Notes: a model not told the origin generated them from the letters alone. A DNA stretch of 5,462 bases from Rhodoferax sp. (GCA_020048295.1 JAIFMT010000017.1:1-5462); one strand, 5' to 3'; positions 1 through 5,462 are shown, counted from the stretch's first letter. Translations and numbers: made by a program.

Positions 1-376
1 CCCCCGGAATCACCAGCGGGGCCAGCATCAGCAGACTGAGTGCCTGCTTGCCCGGAAACTGCGCGCGTTCAATCAAAAAAGCATTGATCGTTCCCATCAG
101 CACTGCAAGCACCGTCACCCAGCTGGCCACCACCACGCTGGTCCAGACGCTGCCCATCAGGCCGCTGTCGGCAAATAGCCCACGCCGGGCCGCCTGCACG
201 TTGCCCAGAAACCAGTCCAGCGTGAAGCCGCGCCACGGCGGTGCCGGGTAGGGCGCGTCATTGAAGGCAAACACTGCCACGATGACCAGCGGTAAAAACA
301 GGAAGGCAAAAAACAGCAGCGCGTAAATGACGGTGCCGGTGCGCAGCCAAGCGGGGCGGGGCAGGGAAGGGATCAT
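1..376 (-). CDS. PotC-type ABC transporter inner-membrane permease, partial (C-terminal half beyond window)
   Basis: This is the second membrane subunit of the importer, equivalent to PotC/YdcV. Reading the minus strand from ATG at 376-374 gives an uninterrupted frame of 125 residues that runs off the window edge, about half of the 260-270 residues usual for the family. It begins MIPSLPRPAWLRTGTVIYAL. A hydrophobic segment follows at about residues 15-38 (ALLFFAFLFLPLVIVAVFAF), then a periplasmic loop rich in Pro, Trp and Gly. A second membrane segment lies near residues 75-100 (SVVVAAWVTVLAVLMGTINA), and a third begins at the edge (LSLLMLAPLVIPG). The cytoplasmic EAA loop that would contact the ATPase is not in the window. 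The start codon overlaps the stop codon of the upstream permease gene as ATGA, so translation is probably coupled. The family call is secure; the transported solute is not known. Confidence 0.88.
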   Translation of the reverse strand, partial: MIPSLPRPAWLRTGTVIYALLFFAFLFLPLVIVAVFAFNDAPYPAPPWRGFTLDWFLGNVQAARRGLFADSGLMGSVWTSVVVASWVTVLAVLMGTINAFLIERAQFPGKQALSLLMLAPLVIPG

Positions 377-1272
377 GAGCGTTGCATCACTTCGCCAAAT
401 TTCTGACCGGTGAGCTTCAGACCGAGCCAGACGATGGCCGTTGACAGACCGAGCAGTAAAAAGCCAAATGCGGCCCCTTGTTCCCAGTTGAAACGGGTGA
501 TGAACTGGGTGTAAATCTGCTCGGTAAACCACTGCGAGCTTTTGCCGCCCAGCAGCGTGGGCGTCAAATAGTTGCCCAGCGTGAGCATGAACACCACAAT
601 GCAGCCCGCTGCAATGCCAGGCGCGGCGTGCGGGATGATGATGCGCCGCAGGATCGACCAGCCGTTGCCGCCCAGATCGTAGGCGGCTTCAATCAATGAG
701 TCGTCCAGGCTTTCCAGCGCGCCGATCAGCGGCACCACCATGAACAGCATCGAGGTATAAACCAGCCCGACCAGTATGGTGGCATCGTGGTAGAGCATCT
801 CCACCGGCATGTTTGTGATGCCCAACGACACCAGCAGTCCTGGCAACACGCCCGATTCGCGCAGCAGAATCATCCAGCCCAGCGCGCGCACCGTCTCGCT
901 GACCCAAAACGGAATCAGGCACAGCACAAACATGATGGATTTGATGCGGCCACGCGCAATCTTGGCAATCGTCCACGCCACCGGAAAGGCGATCAGCAAG
1001 GTGAGCCCGGTGGACAGGATCGACATCGTGGCGGTACGCACAAAGGTGTGCCAGTACAGCGGCTCGACAAAAAAAGTGCCGTACTGCGCCAGACTGGCCT
1101 GGTACTCACGCGGTGCCGTGCGCACCCGCAGCGACAACACGCCCAGCTCCAGGTGGGGCAGGATCATCAGCAGCAACAGCCATAGCAGCGCTGGTGCCAG
1201 CAACAGCATGAGCGCGATACGGGCGCTCATCTGGCCGCTGGTTTGCGTGGCGGCAGGCGCTTTAGCTGGCAT
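373..1272 (-). CDS. PotB-type ABC transporter inner-membrane permease
   Basis: This is the first membrane subunit of the importer, 299 residues from ATG at 1272, close to the PotB family length. Six hydrophobic segments can be seen at about residues 18-40, 76-105, 112-137, 164-187, 217-241 and 267-287. The cytoplasmic EAA loop that docks on the ATPase lies between segments four and five: EAAYDLGG at 195-202, followed by the Ile/Pro end of the motif (RRIIIP, 209-214). The frame can be opened further upstream at a TTG codon (1299), but I prefer ATG 1272. It needs no rare start and overlaps the ATPase stop by only 11 bp, which suggests translational coupling. A shorter start at Met15 (1230) is possible, because segment one begins just after it. 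No good Shine-Dalgarno sequence precedes either ATG. The TGA stop overlaps the next gene's ATG. Confidence 0.92.
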   Translation of the reverse strand: MPAKAPAATQTSGQMSARIALMLLLAPALLWLLLLMILPHLELGVLSLRVRTAPREYQASLAQYGTFFVEPLYWHTFVRTATMSILSTGLTLLIAFPVAWTIAKIARGRIKSIMFVLCLIPFWVSETVRALGWMILLRESGVLPGLLVSLGITNMPVEMLYHDATILVGLVYTSMLFMVVPLIGALESLDDSLIEAAYDLGGNGWSILRRIIIPHAAPGIAAGCIVVFMLTLGNYLTPTLLGGKSSQWFTEQIYTQFITRFNWEQGAAFGFLLLGLSTAIVWLGLKLTGQKFGEVMQRS

Positions 1273-2425
1273 TTTCAGAAGCCAGGCTGGCGGCAGCAAA
1301 GCTTACGGCGCGTTGCGGGTCAAAGCCAAAGCTGACGGTTTCGCCCACTGCCAGATCGGCAAACTGGCCGGTCTGCGGCAGCGCAATGCGAAACTCGTGC
1401 GCTGACTGCGTTTCGTGCAGCAGCACCGCCGAATTGGCGCCGTCAAACAAGATGCTCGCCACGCGCCCCTGATAGTGGCTGTGGCCCTGGTCAGCAAAGG
1501 TGGCCGGGTTGCGTGAAATGCTGGCCACTTCGGGTCGGACAAAGGCGTCAGCCAGGTCGCTCGGCTTGAGTGCGTGGCGGGCCTGCGCCCGCAACACCAG
1601 GCCTTTGTCACTGACCAGGGTGACCAATTGCCCCGGGTGAGACTCCGTCACACGGCCCTTGATGCGGTTGTTGGCCCCAACAAAACCGGCGACAAACGGT
1701 GTTTGCGGCTGGTAATACAGTTCTTGTGGCGTGCCCAATTGCTCAAAGCGGCCCTGGTGCATCACCGCCACATGGTCAGACATCACCAAGGCTTCAGACT
1801 GGTCGTGCGTGATATAGACAAAAGTGGTGCCAAAAGCCGCCTGCAGTTGTTTCAACTCAATCTTCATGTGCTCACGCAACTTCAGGTCAAGTGCGCCCAG
1901 GGGTTCGTCGAGCAGCAGCAGCGTGGGCTCCAGCACCAGGCTGCGGGCAATCGCCACGCGCTGCTTCTGGCCACCCGAAAGTTGGTCGATGCGCTTGCTT
2001 TGCGCGCCCGCCAGGCTGACGCGCTCGAGCATTTCACCCACGCGACGCTTGATCTCATCTTTGGCGATGCCGCGGCGCGTCAGCCCGTAGCCGACGTTCT
2101 CGCCCACATTCATCATCGGAAACAGCGCCAGGTGTTGAAACACCATGTTGACGGGTCGCCGATTCGGCAGCACGCCGCGCATGTCCTTGCCGCCAATGGA
2201 TATTTCGCCTGAATCCGGTGCCAAAAACCCGGCCACCATGCGCAACAAGGTGGTCTTGCCACAGCCCGATGGCCCCAGAATCGAGAAAAAACTGCCGCGC
2301 CCCACACTGAACGACAAGTCGTCCACGGCGGCGAAGTTGCCATAGTGCTTGCTGATGCGCGTGGCCTGCAGGTCAGCTTGCGCTGCTGTGCCCGTGGTCG
2401 CAGGACCGGAGGGAGGTGAATTCAT
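1262..2425 (-). CDS. PotA-type ABC transporter ATP-binding protein
   Basis: This is the cytoplasmic ATPase that powers the importer, 387 residues. All nucleotide-binding motifs are intact: Walker A GPSGCGKTT at 51-59, Q-loop Gln97 in VFQHLALFP, signature LSGGQKQR at 149-156, Walker B LLLLDEP at 169-175, D-loop GALD at 177-180 and switch His207 in YITHDQSEA. The MSDHVAVMHQGR segment and the GTPQELYYQP segment (231-240) are typical of the PotA/MalK/FbpC group. Residues from about 250 to 375 form the C-terminal extension expected to hold a TOBE-like domain, including FVRPE at 295-299. This domain often has a regulatory role in the family. The first 20 residues are a low-complexity Ser/Pro/Ala/Thr stretch before the fold begins. 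The gene starts 23 bp after the oxidoreductase stop without an obvious Shine-Dalgarno sequence. The E. coli symbol potA would fit by family, but the substrate is unproven. Confidence 0.95.
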   Translation of the reverse strand: MNSPPSGPATTGTAAQADLQATRISKHYGNFAAVDDLSFSVGRGSFFSILGPSGCGKTTLLRMVAGFLAPDSGEISIGGKDMRGVLPNRRPVNMVFQHLALFPMMNVGENVGYGLTRRGIAKDEIKRRVGEMLERVSLAGAQSKRIDQLSGGQKQRVAIARSLVLEPTLLLLDEPLGALDLKLREHMKIELKQLQAAFGTTFVYITHDQSEALVMSDHVAVMHQGRFEQLGTPQELYYQPQTPFVAGFVGANNRIKGRVTESHPGQLVTLVSDKGLVLRAQARHALKPSDLADAFVRPEVASISRNPATFADQGHSHYQGRVASILFDGANSAVLLHETQSAHEFRIALPQTGQFADLAVGETVSFGFDPQRAVSFAAASLASENAS

Positions 2426-2448
2426 CGAATCGGAGTTTAATTGTTTGG

Positions 2449-3963
2449 TCAGTGGAGCCTGACACCTTGTCTTTCAAGTTCGGCCTGGACCAGGGCGATA
2501 TCGACTTCAGCGGTGGTCACGCCATGGCGCACCGAGATGGCTGCTGCCACACCCGCGCCCTGGCCAGTCACGGTGCAGGCCATCATGTTGCGCATGGCGG
2601 CGTGCGACACCTTGTCGCCCGACACGCAGCGCCCGGCCACCAGCAGGTTATCCACCTCAACCGGCACGGTGCAGCCGTACGGCACCTCAAAATAGCGCCC
2701 GCTGGTTGGCAAAATCAGCACGTTGTAGCCGTCGATGAACTCAGGAAAGATGCCAATCGAGTCAGCAAACTTGGCCTGGTTGCGCACGTCGTCGCCAGTC
2801 AGGTCATAGCGGCCGATGATCTTGCGTGAGTCGCGGCAGCCAATTGTCATGCCGAAATTGCGCAGTTTGGCGTGCTCAAACCCTGGCACCACGGCTTTGA
2901 GCGCCATCAATGCGTGCAGCGCCTCCTGGCGACCTTGCATTTCGGCGCGAGTCAAGTCCATCACGTCGGTGCAGTCGATGTTCTTGATGTGGGCCAGATT
3001 CAGGTTGGTGGCTTCACCCGCCTCGGTCAGCGCCGACCAGGAACCTCCCAGATCGGTGGTGTCAGGCGGAATCACACCCAGACGGCGCGCCTCATCGAAT
3101 TCCTTGTCCAGATAGGGGCTGCGCAAGGCGTCTTCCTTGCCGGTGGTTTCCTGGTCCCAGGTGCGGCTCCAGTCGGCATAGGTGGCGGGTTGTTCTTCGG
3201 TGTATTGCAAAAAGCGCTGCTTATCGACACCAGAGCAATTGAACACGGTGGTGACCCCCAGCATTTCGTCCTTGGGGGTTTTGCGGTAGCTGGCACCAGC
3301 CAGATGGGCGATGTCGGCATCACCGGTGCAGTCAATGATGCGCTTGGCCAGTACCACTTGCCGGCCGGACTTGCTCTCGGTGATGATGCCACGCAGGCGA
3401 CGGCTGTCGCCGTCAAACAGCACATCCACCGCCAGGCAGTGCAGGATCGGGCGCACACCCGCCTCGGTGATCAGCCGATCCGCCACGACCTTGAAAAAAT
3501 CGGCATCCAGGCACTGGCTGTCGTTGTACGGCCATTTGATGGTGCCGCCCATTTGCGCGGCAATGCGCTCCATTTCGACCCCTATACCCTCGGACTCGAC
3601 GGTGCCCTCGTAGCGGTACCAGGCCAGCGTTTCCATGCCCACGGTGGTGATGACCCCGCCGAAACAACCAAAACGCTCGAGCAAAATGGTGTCGGCGCCA
3701 GCGCGTTTGGCCGCCAGCGCCGCCGACAACCCGGCCGGGCCGGCACCCACCACCAGCACGTCGCATTCAGCCAGGATCGGGAGCGGTTTGGCGGCTTCGA
3801 TGTAGAGCCCGTCTTGCGCTTGCAATTCGCCGCGTGGCGACGGGGTGCGCTGGCTGATCAGCTCATTGGCCGAGTTGCGTCGCTCCACCACTTGCTGCTT
3901 GCCCGCCCATCGTGCCAGCATGCGCTCGGTACGGGCAACAAACTTGTCTTCGTCGATGGCCAT
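2449..3963 (-). CDS. FAD-dependent oxidoreductase (PF12831-like) embedded in the ABC transporter operon
   Basis: This is a predicted flavoprotein of 504 residues with no signal peptide or membrane segment, so it should be cytoplasmic. The FAD-binding Rossmann motif VVGAGPAGLSAALAAKRAGA spans residues 71-90, with Glu96 as the ribose-binding acid at the end of the second strand. FGCFGGVITT (98-107) follows. Further hallmarks of the FAD_oxidored family are IDCTGDADIAHLAGA (210-224), DLTRAEMQGRQEA (336-348), VPGFEHAKL (359-367), GCRDSRKIIGRY (375-386) and the C-terminal FAD-contact region NLLVAGRCVSGD (439-450) to GQGAGVAAA (467-475). The family oxidises varied substrates, so the reaction cannot be read from the sequence. 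Its place between the binding-protein and ATPase genes suggests it acts on the imported solute. About 65 charged residues precede the Rossmann fold, and Met15 (3921) is a possible alternative start. There is no Shine-Dalgarno sequence before ATG 3963, and a terminator hairpin lies just upstream. Confidence 0.93.
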   Translation of the reverse strand: MAIDEDKFVARTERMLARWAGKQQVVERRNSANELISQRTPSPRGELQAQDGLYIEAAKPLPILAECDVLVVGAGPAGLSAALAAKRAGADTILLERFGCFGGVITTVGMETLAWYRYEGTVESEGIGVEMERIAAQMGGTIKWPYNDSQCLDADFFKVVADRLITEAGVRPILHCLAVDVLFDGDSRRLRGIITESKSGRQVVLAKRIIDCTGDADIAHLAGASYRKTPKDEMLGVTTVFNCSGVDKQRFLQYTEEQPATYADWSRTWDQETTGKEDALRSPYLDKEFDEARRLGVIPPDTTDLGGSWSALTEAGEATNLNLAHIKNIDCTDVMDLTRAEMQGRQEALHALMALKAVVPGFEHAKLRNFGMTIGCRDSRKIIGRYDLTGDDVRNQAKFADSIGIFPEFIDGYNVLILPTSGRYFEVPYGCTVPVEVDNLLVAGRCVSGDKVSHAAMRNMMACTVTGQGAGVAAAISVRHGVTTAEVDIALVQAELERQGVRLH

Positions 3964-3975
3964 GATGTTTGAAGT

Positions 3976-4008
3976 AAAAACAGCCCGCTGCGACTGGCGC
4001 AGCGGGCT
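3976..4008 (-). terminator. Rho-independent terminator/attenuator inside the operon
   Basis: A perfect 11-bp GC-rich stem occupies 4008-3998 and 3992-3982 (AGCCCGCTGCG on the plus strand at 3982-3992), closed by a 5-nt loop. Read on the minus strand it is followed by one G and then five T (3980-3976), the layout of an intrinsic terminator for leftward transcription. It begins 24 nt after the TAA stop of the binding-protein gene and ends 12 nt before the oxidoreductase ATG. The plus-strand side lacks a clean T run. I infer partial termination: abundant binding-protein mRNA with readthrough to the four downstream genes, a common arrangement in importer operons. Confidence 0.85.
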
Positions 4009-4032
4009 TGTTAGTTAAATAACGCCGGAGGC

Positions 4033-5100
4033 TTAGTTTGCGGCTTTCACGCGGTCCAGAATGCGGCCTTCGATCTCTTCCAGACCCGCGGGCACAGCGG
4101 GATACCAGCGGATGTTCTTGATGGCGGCTTCCGGGAAGCTCTCGGCAAACTGCGCCTTCAGTTTGGCCGGCATCAATTGGTCAGCGCCTTTGGAGGCGGT
4201 GAAGTTGCCGGCCGAGGTGGCCACCTTGGCGGCAATTTCGGGGCGCATGTTGAAGTTGATCCAGGCATACGCTGCGGCATCGTTCTTGCCCTTGGCCGGA
4301 ATGGCAAAGGTGTCAATCCAGCCGGTGGCACCCGATTTGGGCGCGAGGAACTTGATGTCAGGGTTTTCGCCGTTGAGCTTCCAGCCGCCGGTGTCCCACA
4401 TCAGCGCGCCCACCACTTCAGCGGTGCGCATGCCGTTGAACAGCATGTCCTTGTTGTCCCAGTAGAACTTGACGTTGGGTTTGCAGGCGGTCAGGGTCTT
4501 GCCGACTTCTTCCATCAGCGCGGTGTAGGCCTTGGGGTCGTTGTACAGGGCAAACGGGTCTTTGCCCGAGGCAAAGGCAAACGAAATCAGCGTCGGGCGC
4601 TTCAGGCGCATGGAGACCTTGCCCTTGAATTCAGGCTTGCACAGGTCGGGGTAATCGGCCATCTTGGCGACTTTGGTGTTGACCACCAGGCCTTCGGTGC
4701 CCCAGATGTGCGGCAAACCATAGACCTTGCCAGCCAGTGTGGTGTTTTTCTTGGTGGCGTCGAGCATCGAGGGGATGAACAGCTCGTTCTTGAGCTTGCT
4801 CAGGTCCATCGGCTTGTAAATGCCAAACTCTTGCTGTGGGCCAGTGATGCGGTCTTGCGACGGCTGGGCCAGGTCAAATCCGGCACCGCCGGTGGCACGC
4901 AGCTTGGAAATCATTTCTTCGTTGTTGGACAAAGTCACTTCCACCTTGTAGCCGCTTTCTTTCTCGAACTGGGCCACCACGTCGGCCGGGGCGTAATCAG
5001 CCCAGGTCAGCAGGCGCAGGGTTTTTTCTTGGGCTTGTGCCAGGCCGGCAACGCCCACCGCGACAACGGCAGCGGCAATCAGTGAATAGCGGATTTTCAT
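4033..5100 (-). CDS. Periplasmic substrate-binding protein of PotD/PotF-type ABC importer
   Basis: This is the extracytoplasmic receptor of the importer, 355 residues. It starts with a clear Sec signal peptide: MKIR, a hydrophobic core rich in Ala and Val, and a likely cleavage after AQA (residues 21-23). No lipobox Cys is present, so the mature protein should be soluble in the periplasm. The mature start, TLRLLTWADYAP (27-38), matches the first strand of PotD-like proteins. Other family signatures are AGFDLAQPS (73-81), GLPHIWGTEGLVVN (128-141), GALMWD (231-236), GWIDTFAIPAKGKN (260-273) and AYAWINFNMRPEIA (277-290). The aromatic and acidic pocket positions Trp33, Tyr36, Trp261 and Asp263 appear kept, while the second acidic patch of E. 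coli PotD is replaced by a basic segment near 163-168. An AAGGA Shine-Dalgarno sequence supports ATG 5100. It is first in the operon and is followed by a terminator. Confidence 0.93.
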   Translation of the reverse strand: MKIRYSLIAAAVVAVGVAGLAQAQEKTLRLLTWADYAPADVVAQFEKESGYKVEVTLSNNEEMISKLRATGGAGFDLAQPSQDRITGPQQEFGIYKPMDLSKLKNELFIPSMLDATKKNTTLAGKVYGLPHIWGTEGLVVNTKVAKMADYPDLCKPEFKGKVSMRLKRPTLISFAFASGKDPFALYNDPKAYTALMEEVGKTLTACKPNVKFYWDNKDMLFNGMRTAEVVGALMWDTGGWKLNGENPDIKFLAPKSGATGWIDTFAIPAKGKNDAAAYAWINFNMRPEIAAKVATSAGNFTASKGADQLMPAKLKAQFAESFPEAAIKNIRWYPAVPAGLEEIEGRILDRVKAAN

Positions 5101-5108
5101 ATGGAGAG

Positions 5109-5113
5109 TCCTT
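5109..5113 (-). promoter_or_regulatory. Shine-Dalgarno site of the substrate-binding protein gene
   Basis: Read on the minus strand, AAGGA is followed by 8 nt and then ATG at 5100. It is the only convincing ribosome-binding site in the minus-strand operon, which fits high expression of the binding protein. It lies 6 nt downstream of the inverted repeat 5120-5174. Confidence 0.75.
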
Positions 5114-5119
5114 GGGTTG

Positions 5120-5174
5120 GTTGAAAGGATTTGTCAGAAGTCCGAAAGCAGAGATTTTGACAGCAACTTTCAAC
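5120..5174. repeat. Long-range inverted repeat upstream of the binding-protein gene (possible leader hairpin or operator)
   Basis: GTTGAAAG (5120-5127) and CTTTCAAC (5167-5174) are perfect 8-bp inverted copies. Nested inside are TGTCA (5132-5136) and TGACA (5158-5162), another perfect 5-bp pair placed symmetrically so that both arms leave a 4x4 internal loop. If transcribed leftwards, it would form a two-part stem with a 21-nt apical loop ending just before the Shine-Dalgarno sequence. Alternatively it could be a DNA operator overlapping the promoter candidates. Which of these applies depends on the unknown transcription start. Confidence 0.4.
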
Positions 5175-5184
5175 GATACGTCAA
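5155..5184 (-). promoter_or_regulatory. Weak sigma70-like promoter candidate for the transporter operon
   Basis: On the minus strand, TTGACG at 5184-5179 (one mismatch to the -35 consensus) is followed after 19 bp by CAAAAT at 5160-5155 (four of six matches to -10). The spacing is longer than ideal. The position, about 55 bp before ATG 5100, is right for the operon. I found no clearly better leftward promoter in 5101-5310. It overlaps the rightward candidate almost exactly. Confidence 0.25.
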
Positions 5185-5186
5185 AT
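5157..5186 (+). promoter_or_regulatory. Sigma70-like promoter candidate for the AIM24-family gene
   Basis: A perfect -35 hexamer TTGACA (5157-5162) is followed after 18 bp by TCAAAT (5181-5186), four of six matches to TATAAT. Transcription would begin near 5193 and give a leader of about 118 nt before ATG 5311. The -35 is strong and the -10 mediocre. No better candidate was found closer to the gene. Confidence 0.35.
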
Positions 5187-5210
5187 TTGTGACCATCCAA
5201 TGTCAGAGTT

Positions 5211-5229
5211 GCCAAAACTTGGTTTCGGC
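5211..5229. repeat. Imperfect palindrome in the divergent intergenic region
   Basis: GCCAAAAC (5211-5218) and GTTTCGGC (5222-5229) are inverted copies with one mismatch around a 3-nt centre. In leftward RNA the mismatch would be a G-U wobble, so the stem would be continuous. The size and position suit a repressor or activator operator, but this is only a shape-based suggestion. Confidence 0.3.
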
Positions 5230-5260
5230 GGGGCAAAGCCTGTCAGATATTCTTGTTATC

Positions 5261-5292
5261 GTAGCGCCTGTGCAGCCCCCGTGTAGCGCTGC
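5261..5292 (+). promoter_or_regulatory. Possible leader-RNA hairpin just upstream of the AIM24-family gene
   Basis: GTAGCGC (5261-5267) can pair with GCGCTGC (5286-5292), seven pairs including one G-U, around an 18-nt loop. The stem ends 8 nt before the Shine-Dalgarno sequence. The same heptamer GTAGCGC is also repeated directly at 5283-5289, 22 bp after the first copy, so the feature could instead be a pair of protein-binding half sites two helical turns apart. Confidence 0.25.
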
Positions 5293-5300
5293 GATTTACT

Positions 5301-5306
5301 GGAGGA
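5301..5306 (+). promoter_or_regulatory. Strong Shine-Dalgarno site of the AIM24-family gene
   Basis: GGAGGA lies immediately upstream of ATG 5311, with four bases AAAC between. It fixes the start at 5311 rather than at the second in-frame ATG (5317). Confidence 0.85.
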
Positions 5307-5310
5307 AAAC

Positions 5311-5462
5311 ATGGCAATGGATGTAGTGGACTTTGAGATTTTTGGCAACGAAATGCAGTACGTCGAGGTGGAGCTTGACCCTGGCGAGGCCGCCGTGGGC
5401 GAGGCCGGTGCCATGATGTACATGCAGGACGGCATCGAGATGGACACCATCTTTGGCGATGG
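5311..5462 (+). CDS. TIGR00266/AIM24-family protein, N-terminal fragment
   Basis: The first 50 codons of a gene that continues past the window. It reads [20 protein letters not shown] and then [20 protein letters not shown], ending [11 protein letters not shown]. The F/Y-x-I-x-G-N-x-M-Q start, the V-E-V-x-L-x-P-G-E turn, the E-A-G-A-M-M-Y-M segment and the I-F-G-D-G end are the conserved N-terminus of the TIGR00266/AIM24 family. These bacterial proteins form beta-rich folds related to mitochondrial AIM24 and have no settled biochemical function. No signal peptide is present. The gene is transcribed away from the transporter operon and shares its 210-bp control region. Whether the two are functionally linked cannot be judged from this fragment. 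The family call is confident; its role is unknown. Confidence 0.88.
   Translation, partial: MAMDVVDFEIFGNEMQYVEVELDPGEAAVGEAGAMMYMQDGIEMDTIFGD

Noticed and set aside
1273..1299. Upstream TTG start for the PotB-type permease
   Set aside because: ATG 1272 gives a normal family length and a short coupling overlap. The extra nine residues add nothing recognisable.
1574..2212. A 212-codon open frame on the plus strand opposite the ATPase gene
   Set aside because: It lies antisense to an intact ABC ATPase with all motifs. Its His/Gln/Leu-rich translation is typical of an antisense shadow.
2872..3972. A 366-codon open frame on the plus strand opposite the oxidoreductase gene
   Set aside because: It is a mirror frame caused by high GC at third codon positions. 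Its translation is rich in His, Gln, Gly and Arg with no recognisable motif, while the minus-strand frame has full FAD-binding motifs.
4177..5085. A 302-codon open frame on the plus strand opposite the binding-protein gene
   Set aside because: Its composition is rich in Gly, His, Val and Gln with no domain or start signal. The minus strand carries an unmistakable signal peptide and PotD-like sequence.
373..5100. Assigning potABCD gene symbols and polyamine substrate
   Set aside because: The family membership is clear, but the family also carries other solutes and the receptor pocket differs from PotD. The symbols would imply a substrate the sequence does not prove.
5220..5235. Possible sigma54 promoter (GG and GC with correct 12-bp spacing on the plus strand)
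   Set aside because: Only the invariant GG and GC plus two flanking bases match. The CACG and TT parts of the consensus are absent, so it is likely chance in GC-rich DNA.
5117..5326. A 69-codon plus-strand frame running through the intergenic region into the AIM24-family gene
   Set aside because: It overlaps the start of a well-supported gene in another frame, has no ribosome-binding site and resembles no known protein.

Overview
This window looks like chromosomal DNA from a beta-proteobacterium, probably order Burkholderiales and perhaps a Comamonadaceae relative such as Rhodoferax or Polaromonas. The basis is the moderately high GC content, the strong G/C preference at third codon positions (which creates long antisense ORFs), and the look of the proteins. 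The taxon is an inference from protein style, not from a marker gene. No mobile element, tRNA, rRNA or CRISPR array is visible.

From 5100 leftwards to the window edge lies one minus-strand operon of five genes. In transcription order they are: a periplasmic substrate-binding protein of the PotD/PotF type (5100-4033); a cytoplasmic FAD-dependent oxidoreductase (3963-2449); a PotA-type ABC ATPase with a C-terminal TOBE-like region (2425-1262); a PotB-type inner-membrane permease (1272-373); and a PotC-type permease (376 to the window edge, about 125 residues present). Genes two and three are 23 bp apart, genes three and four overlap by 11 bp, and genes four and five share an ATGA stop/start. 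A strong hairpin terminator sits between the binding-protein gene and the rest. It probably lets the binding protein be made in excess over the membrane complex.

The genes make sense together as an importer. The binding protein captures a small, probably nitrogen-containing, solute in the periplasm, the two permeases and the ATPase bring it in, and the FAD enzyme inside the operon probably oxidises it. The transporter family is usually annotated as spermidine/putrescine uptake. However, the binding protein has basic residues where E. coli PotD has its acidic polyamine anchor, so the substrate should be treated as unknown.

The 210-bp intergenic region 5101-5310 separates this operon from a divergent plus-strand gene (5311 onward, truncated by the window) that encodes a TIGR00266/AIM24-family protein of unknown function. 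It contains a perfect TTGACA hexamer, several inverted repeats, three copies of TGTCAGA and hairpins near both start codons. It is the most likely place for regulation. Overall the window is a fairly ordinary transporter locus. The points worth following up are the transporter-oxidoreductase pairing, the unusual predicted ligand pocket and the structured control region.
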